From: a virus
Reading direction: 5' to 3' (one strand)
DNA length: 27,601 nt
IMG/VR virus record: IMGVR_UViG_3300031688_001544
Location: 1-27,601 of that record
Part shown: in pieces, positions 23,577 through 27,601 of the stretch
Position numbering within the stretch: position 1 is the stretch's first letter
Layout: each line of letters opens with the position of its first letter
Position numbers and translations under genes: made by a program
The notes under the pieces: model-generated
The model's database searches: none
What the model was told of the DNA's origin: nothing
The model's input: the letters and a program-made list of their open reading frames with translations, nothing else

Positions 23577-24499
23577 TACCTGAATATAGTGGTGTACCAC
23601 TAAGTGAAATAAATCCAGATAACGTAGCAAAGCAAATTGCCAATCAAGGTTTAGTTGTTATACGTGATAGCGGAGCAACACCTGAGGAATATGCTGAATG
23701 GTCTCTTGGCGTAGGTTATCATTTAAGTCCAGAGATATGGTGTACTGATAAAGAACATTCACATTTGTTTTGGACAGTAACAAATGAGATGATGGATGAA
23801 AGGAACCAAGGATTATTTGGTGACTATGAATTAGATTGGCACACTAACATGACACCTGTTGCTGATGCAGAAGAAGTAATAGGCTTATACGCTAAGACAA
23901 TAACCTATGACACTGAGACATGGTTTGCTAATTCAGTACCATACTTTGCTCAACTACCTAAAGAGAAACAAGAATTATATCGTAAGCTTACTGTAGTACT
24001 CGATCCTAAAAGAACATTAGGTGTTATTAAGAAGGCATGGCAACCAGCGTTTAAAAAGATATATGGTCAAGAAGTATTAGACGAGATCAATAAGAATAGA
24101 AACACACGTGAGATAGTTAACTGTCAAAACATGGAGCCTGAGAATAAAGAAAAGTTTGGTGCAAGTAGAGGTATAATGAATAACCATAAACTTGTGCCTG
24201 ATCATCCATTGGGTGTTGAAGGTTTATTCTTTAGTCCATATGAAGTGCATGGATTTCTATTAGATGGTAAACCATATGAGCACCCAGAAGATATATTCTA
24301 TGATATGTGGGTTAACTATGTATGTAATAATGACTACATATATAAACACACATGGCAAGAAGGTGACATATGTTTATTCGATAACATAATAGGTATACAT
24401 AGAAGACCAGATATACTTAAAGATAAGCCACGTAAACTATTAAGAACAGCTAAGTGGTATAAGTCACATTTAAGAAAACACCATAACTATGTTGTATAA
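23570..24499 (+). CDS. TauD/TfdA-like Fe(II)/2OG oxygenase with HxN motif (1)
   Basis: A 309-aa protein from ATG 23570 (7-nt overlap with the aminotransferase-like gene; an in-frame TTG at 23549 is less likely). GDYELDWHTNMTPV aligns with the TauD ligand strand WHTDVTF, giving H91 but N93 where the iron-binding Asp is expected. The distal ligand is H277 in FDNIIGIHRRPD, and R292 (KLLRTAKW) fits the 2OG-carboxylate arginine. Everything except the acidic ligand fits the TauD family, so it may be an altered oxygenase, a halogenase-like enzyme or inactive. The same change is present in the two other TauD-like proteins downstream. Its stop lies within a late promoter box. Confidence 0.78.
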   Translation: MVVPEYSGVPLSEINPDNVAKQIANQGLVVIRDSGATPEEYAEWSLGVGYHLSPEIWCTDKEHSHLFWTVTNEMMDERNQGLFGDYELDWHTNMTPVADAEEVIGLYAKTITYDTETWFANSVPYFAQLPKEKQELYRKLTVVLDPKRTLGVIKKAWQPAFKKIYGQEVLDEINKNRNTREIVNCQNMEPENKEKFGASRGIMNNHKLVPDHPLGVEGLFFSPYEVHGFLLDGKPYEHPEDIFYDMWVNYVCNNDYIYKHTWQEGDICLFDNIIGIHRRPDILKDKPRKLLRTAKWYKSHLRKHHNYVV

Positions 24500-24502
24500 A
24501 TA
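24495..24502 (+). promoter_or_regulatory. T4-type late promoter immediately before ATG
   Basis: An exact TATAAATA overlapping the upstream stop codon, 5 nt before ATG 24508, identical in spacing to the one at 8186. Transcription would start at about the A of ATG, and no Shine-Dalgarno is present. Confidence 0.65.
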
Positions 24503-24507
24503 GAAAT

Positions 24508-25134
24508 ATGAGAACTAAGTATAAATTACCGACTCACGGTGAATTGAAACATATTCATATAGATCTTGGTAAGCTTCAAGCTGCCACAGATGTTCTATCT
24601 GCTGAATATGTAGATGTCAAGACCGCTAACAAAATGTTATGTGATAACCATATGGCATTGAGCAAATCTGTATACGATAACTTTAAACAAATTAATTTGA
24701 CTGAGCTCAATGGTGAAGAGTTACCGTTTACAAGTGATATAAAAGAAAGACTAAGACGTAACGAAGAGAAACTATATAACAAACCAAATGATAAACTGAT
24801 AGGTAGTTACTTTGAAGAGATAACTAACCAGTTTAAATGTGATAAGATGAGAGTTCGTATTACTAAACTCGATGGCCATACCGATGTGCCTATGCATATT
24901 GACTATGATCCTACATACGCAACAAGAGTAGTCATACCTGTATACACTAATGAGAAAGTCAAGAATGTATTTAAGGTTAAAGGTGAAAAGGTTGAGACAT
25001 ATTTAGAAGCTGGCAAAGCGTATTTCTTTAATACAGGATTCGCTCATGGAGTATTCAATGAAAGCGATGAACCGCGTATAGCATTCATGTTTAGTTTAGA
25101 TGGACAAGATGACATAACAGAAATAGAATTATAA
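24508..25134 (+). CDS. Fe(II)/2OG oxygenase, aspartyl/asparaginyl hydroxylase-like
   Basis: A 208-aa protein. MHIDYDPTYATRVVIPVYTN gives H130-x-D132 with the strand pattern of the aspartyl/asparaginyl beta-hydroxylase-like group; H180 (GFAHGVFNES) is the second histidine and R190 (EPRIAFMF) the 2OG arginine. All metal ligands are intact, unlike the flanking TauD-like proteins. It would hydroxylate a side chain or small molecule using O2 and 2OG. The gene abuts a late promoter at 24495 and probably starts a transcript with the four following genes. An N-terminal 75-residue region is charged and helical. The substrate is not identifiable. Confidence 0.75.
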   Translation: MRTKYKLPTHGELKHIHIDLGKLQAATDVLSAEYVDVKTANKMLCDNHMALSKSVYDNFKQINLTELNGEELPFTSDIKERLRRNEEKLYNKPNDKLIGSYFEEITNQFKCDKMRVRITKLDGHTDVPMHIDYDPTYATRVVIPVYTNEKVKNVFKVKGEKVETYLEAGKAYFFNTGFAHGVFNESDEPRIAFMFSLDGQDDITEIEL

Positions 25135-25135
25135 T

Positions 25136-25783
25136 ATGAATTTAGACCTAACACATTATGTCTATAAGGCAAAATGGATTGACGATGAACTTTGTGATGA
25201 AGCAATAGACAGGCTTAACCTTCAGCAGACTTGGTTGCCATTCCCTAAAGATGTAGTCAATGCATATCCAGATGAACTCAGACCACAAGATGGTATTAAA
25301 GGATCTACGCTCAGTATAGATTGGGCACAGTTCATGGGTGATCCTAATATTCCTGAGCAAGATAGAAACTATGGTCTAACTCATATGGATGACAGGCCAA
25401 CCTTAGATAAAGTCAGAGCTAGTGTAAAGAATGGATTAGATTATTATATTCACGAATATATGAAGGACATAGAGTGGTATGATTACTATACAGACTTTAC
25501 TGATCCTAAATTTATGAAGTATAGTAAGACCCATGACATGATGGAGCATTGTGATCACGTAAGATATATATTTGATGGTAAAAGAAAAGGCATCCCTACA
25601 GTTTCTATTGTAGGCAGTTTAGATAATCAGCACGAAGGAGGCTATGTGAGATTTTGGAATAAAGAAGAATACTATGTAGGTAAAGGTGAAGTCATGTATT
25701 TCCCTAGCAACTTTTTATATCCCCATAGAATAACGGAGGTCACTAAAGGATTAAGATATTCTTTTGTGAGTTGGGTATGGTAA
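25136..25783 (+). CDS. Fe(II)/2OG oxygenase, prolyl 4-hydroxylase-like
   Basis: A 215-aa protein starting 1 nt after the previous stop. YSKTHDMMEHCDHVRYIF gives H138-x-D140; YPHRITEV gives H197; GLRYSFVSWVW gives R207. The strand LDNQHEGGYVRFWN is the typical 'GGEL' region of prolyl 4-hydroxylase-like (P4Hc) folds. All ligands are intact. It is a predicted dioxygenase acting on a residue or small molecule; prolyl specificity is not implied. The TauD-like gene downstream overlaps by 7 nt. Two adjacent, unrelated 2OG enzymes with intact ligands suggest successive hydroxylations. Confidence 0.78.
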   Translation: MNLDLTHYVYKAKWIDDELCDEAIDRLNLQQTWLPFPKDVVNAYPDELRPQDGIKGSTLSIDWAQFMGDPNIPEQDRNYGLTHMDDRPTLDKVRASVKNGLDYYIHEYMKDIEWYDYYTDFTDPKFMKYSKTHDMMEHCDHVRYIFDGKRKGIPTVSIVGSLDNQHEGGYVRFWNKEEYYVGKGEVMYFPSNFLYPHRITEVTKGLRYSFVSWVW

Positions 25784-26637
25784 ATATATTAGATTACACT
25801 GATGATGAAATCAGAGACTTAGCATTAAAGATTGTCAAAGATGGTAGCGTAGTACTACATGAACAAGATCTAACACAAGCACAACATATAGAAGCATGTA
25901 AACGATTTGGTAAAATGGATCGTAATGAATACTTTATGAATCCAGTAAATGCAAGAGAGATCAGTATAGTATCCGGCCAAAGGAATGAGGAAGGTAAACG
26001 TATTGGTATGTTCGGTGATACTGAATTAGAGTGGCATCAGAATGGATCGGCACGACATGAGTTTGAAGATATAATAGTATCGTTGTATTGTGTAGAGGAA
26101 TGTATTGATACAGTTCTTTCTATATGCAGCCAGTCTGATTGCTTTGCTGAATTACCTACTGAGATACAGGAAAAATATAGAGGAATCAATATTCATCTTG
26201 ACCATGTACATGATGCTATATATAAAATATCTGAGCATGATGTTCCTGGCGAAGATCTAGAACCATCGGCAGAAATTAGAACAGGTAAAGAATTTTACAA
26301 TGATGAATCATCTAACAATCACCACGAGACAGTTGATTATAGACCACTTATAGGTGTACATCCTGTTGACGGTAGAGAATACTTATACTTTGCTTTACCA
26401 TTTATGGTTGGTGCAAGTACAAATGGTGTCATGATGACTGACGAAGAGTTTAAAGATTTCTACGATGAGATGTGGGGATACCTATTTAAATCTAAATATA
26501 TGAAGCATCACGTATTCAGAAGAGGGGACTTACTTATTATGGATCAGCTACATACAATCCATAGGAGATCACCTATTCAATATCTTGAAAGACAATTGTG
26601 GAGAACTGCATTTGACTATACCGCCATTAATTTTTAG
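25777..26637 (+). CDS. TauD/TfdA-like Fe(II)/2OG oxygenase with HxN motif (2)
   Basis: A 286-aa protein from ATG 25777, which lies inside the previous gene's end; an upstream TTG at 25771 would add two residues. MFGDTELEWHQNGSARH has H87 and N89 in the HxD position; H262 (MDQLHTIHRRSP) is the distal ligand and R276 (QLWRTAFDY) the 2OG arginine. It is nearest in plan to the truncated protein at the window end (MFGDTELGWHSNGNSRH) and more distant from the 23570 protein. Reaction unknown. The next gene starts within its last 26 nt. Confidence 0.76.
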   Translation: MVNILDYTDDEIRDLALKIVKDGSVVLHEQDLTQAQHIEACKRFGKMDRNEYFMNPVNAREISIVSGQRNEEGKRIGMFGDTELEWHQNGSARHEFEDIIVSLYCVEECIDTVLSICSQSDCFAELPTEIQEKYRGINIHLDHVHDAIYKISEHDVPGEDLEPSAEIRTGKEFYNDESSNNHHETVDYRPLIGVHPVDGREYLYFALPFMVGASTNGVMMTDEEFKDFYDEMWGYLFKSKYMKHHVFRRGDLLIMDQLHTIHRRSPIQYLERQLWRTAFDYTAINF

Positions 26638-27244
26638 TTGGACACCCGGTATGGGTGGAGATATGGTTAAAACATCTCTATTAGCTCTAATGGTTTCTGG
26701 CAATTGGGAATTTAAACCATGTCATGCTGAATTTTATAAAGATAATCCATTAGCAAATTGTTTCCCAACTTCTTTTGGATTATATTGTAATAGTAGGCTT
26801 ATAAGCTTTATTGATTGGAGAGGGCAAGTACAAAAGGTGGAACCATTAGGTACTATAGAATCAAGCCACTATGCTGAAACACAACACGAGTTTGTAGATA
26901 GTCTTATTAAAGAACATGGTTCACTAATAACCTTTCTAAGTCCTAGAAATATTAAATATCTTAAGATAGCTCAAAAGAATTGGCTAATAAAAACAAGTGT
27001 TACTAGTGGTGATAGGGATTCAATTGCTTGGTGGGATAATGAATATGAAAAGGCAATATTAAAAAGGAATGACTCTTGGTGTAAATATACTAATATCTTC
27101 TTGATGGATTCAATATATAATTGGGAATCATATGAAGCTGAATTAAAAAAATATTTAGCACGTTATGAAATTTATCCAGAAACAAATATGCATTTGGTAA
27201 AAGAATTTTGGTCTAAATGGATGGAAGAGCAAAGTATAAAATGA
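26612..27244 (+). CDS. GxGGD-motif protein, paralogue 3 (unknown; possibly sulfotransferase-like)
   Basis: About 210 aa from TTG 26612, chosen because it aligns with the start of the 18160 protein; the frame is open to a TTG at 26585 (219 aa). PLIFSWTPGMGGDMVKTSLL (about 5-24) has the same strand and GxGGDMV loop as paralogue 2, and the endings match (IYNWESYEAEL, HLVKEFWSKWMEEQ). SLITFLSPRNIKYLKIAQKNWLIKT parallels VVTFICVKDNRLYEVSKKNWLLKT of paralogue 2. It is thus a conserved small family duplicated within the locus. Fold and function are only guessed. The next gene overlaps by 4 nt (ATGA). Confidence 0.6.
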   Translation: MTIPPLIFSWTPGMGGDMVKTSLLALMVSGNWEFKPCHAEFYKDNPLANCFPTSFGLYCNSRLISFIDWRGQVQKVEPLGTIESSHYAETQHEFVDSLIKEHGSLITFLSPRNIKYLKIAQKNWLIKTSVTSGDRDSIAWWDNEYEKAILKRNDSWCKYTNIFLMDSIYNWESYEAELKKYLARYEIYPETNMHLVKEFWSKWMEEQSIK

Positions 27245-27601
27245 CTATACAAATAACAAACTTACCTAAGCAAAGACTTCAATGGGCTATGATCAAGACA
27301 CAGATCGATGGTCATAGTATATGGCATGAGCAAGACTTTACTGCTGAAGGCTTAGCAACATTTATGAAGACAATAGGTGAGTGTGAGACTCCTGATCTAT
27401 TCATGAATCCTAAGAAGACACCTGAGATCTTTCTAGTCACTGGCAAGAAGGATAAGCATGGTAAGAAGCTTGGCATGTTTGGTGATACTGAACTTGGTTG
27501 GCACTCTAATGGTAACTCAAGACATAACGTTGATAAGATATTGATTGCTTTGTATTGCGTTGAAGAAGATGATAATACTTGTTTATCTATATGTAATACC
27601 A
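27241..27601 (+). CDS. TauD/TfdA-like Fe(II)/2OG oxygenase with HxN motif (3), 3' truncated by window
   Basis: ATG 27241 opens a frame that continues to the window edge (about 120 residues visible). MFGDTELGWHSNGNSRHN gives H88 and N90, followed by IALYCVEE and CLSICNT, closely parallel to the 25777 protein (VSLYCVEE, LSICSQS). It is therefore the N-terminal half of a third TauD-like protein with the same HxN change; the distal His and the Arg lie beyond the window. The 4-nt overlap with the previous stop (ATGA) is typical of this locus. Confidence 0.75.
   Translation, partial: MTIQITNLPKQRLQWAMIKTQIDGHSIWHEQDFTAEGLATFMKTIGECETPDLFMNPKKTPEIFLVTGKKDKHGKKLGMFGDTELGWHSNGNSRHNVDKILIALYCVEEDDNTCLSICNT

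Noticed and set aside
1-27601. tRNA, CRISPR array, insertion sequence, integrase or attachment site
   Set aside because: No cloverleaf-like sequence, spacer-repeat array, transposase or integrase motif, or paired att-like repeat was seen by eye; the only strong repeats are in-frame fibre modules.

Overview
The window looks like a late-gene segment of an AT-rich, T4-like marine myovirus. Three things point that way. TATAAATA boxes, the T4-type late promoter sequence, sit in most of the few gaps between genes. The structural genes are long, repetitive tail-fibre proteins of the kind found in marine cyanophages and pelagiphages. Genes are packed with overlaps of 1-26 bases on almost one strand. 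The host cannot be read from the sequence; a marine bacterium is an inference. I see no tRNA, rRNA, CRISPR array, transposase or integrase.

Layout. (1) 1-2447: the end of a 2-oxoglutarate (2OG) oxygenase-like gene, a large protein with a GxGGE motif, and a GT-A-like glycosyltransferase. (2) 2448-8144: two late promoters, then three fibre genes: a 92-aa Mtd_N-like protein, a 1022-aa fibre and a 744-aa fibre. They are built from dispersed 72-nt modules and tandem 150-nt and 111-nt repeats, and end at a strong intrinsic terminator. (3) 8186-19999: eight radical SAM genes, five with an N-terminal twitch (SPASM-like) domain and three with the usual C-terminal auxiliary domain. Interleaved are two QueC-like PP-loop ATPases (one is the only minus-strand gene) and a second GxGGD protein. 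(4) 19987-27601: a small unknown protein, a second GT-A-like protein, two methyltransferase-like proteins, a fatty acid desaturase, a short PLP-dependent aminotransferase-like protein, five Fe(II)/2OG oxygenases (the last cut by the window edge) and a third GxGGD protein.

How it may work together. Virion fibre genes are followed by about 19 kb of late-promoter-driven, translationally coupled enzyme genes: radical SAM, 2OG oxygenase, PP-loop ATPase, glycosyltransferase, methyltransferase, aminotransferase and desaturase. This is unusual cargo for a phage and resembles a biosynthetic or modification cluster more than auxiliary photosynthesis or nucleotide genes. The two leading interpretations, both inferences, are post-translational modification of the neighbouring fibre proteins, or late remodelling of a host surface glycan, lipid or peptide. 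Other features to check are an H-x-N in place of the H-x-D iron ligand in all three TauD-like proteins, late promoters placed so that transcription would begin at the start codon, and a symmetric pair of divergent late promoters at 10314-10352.
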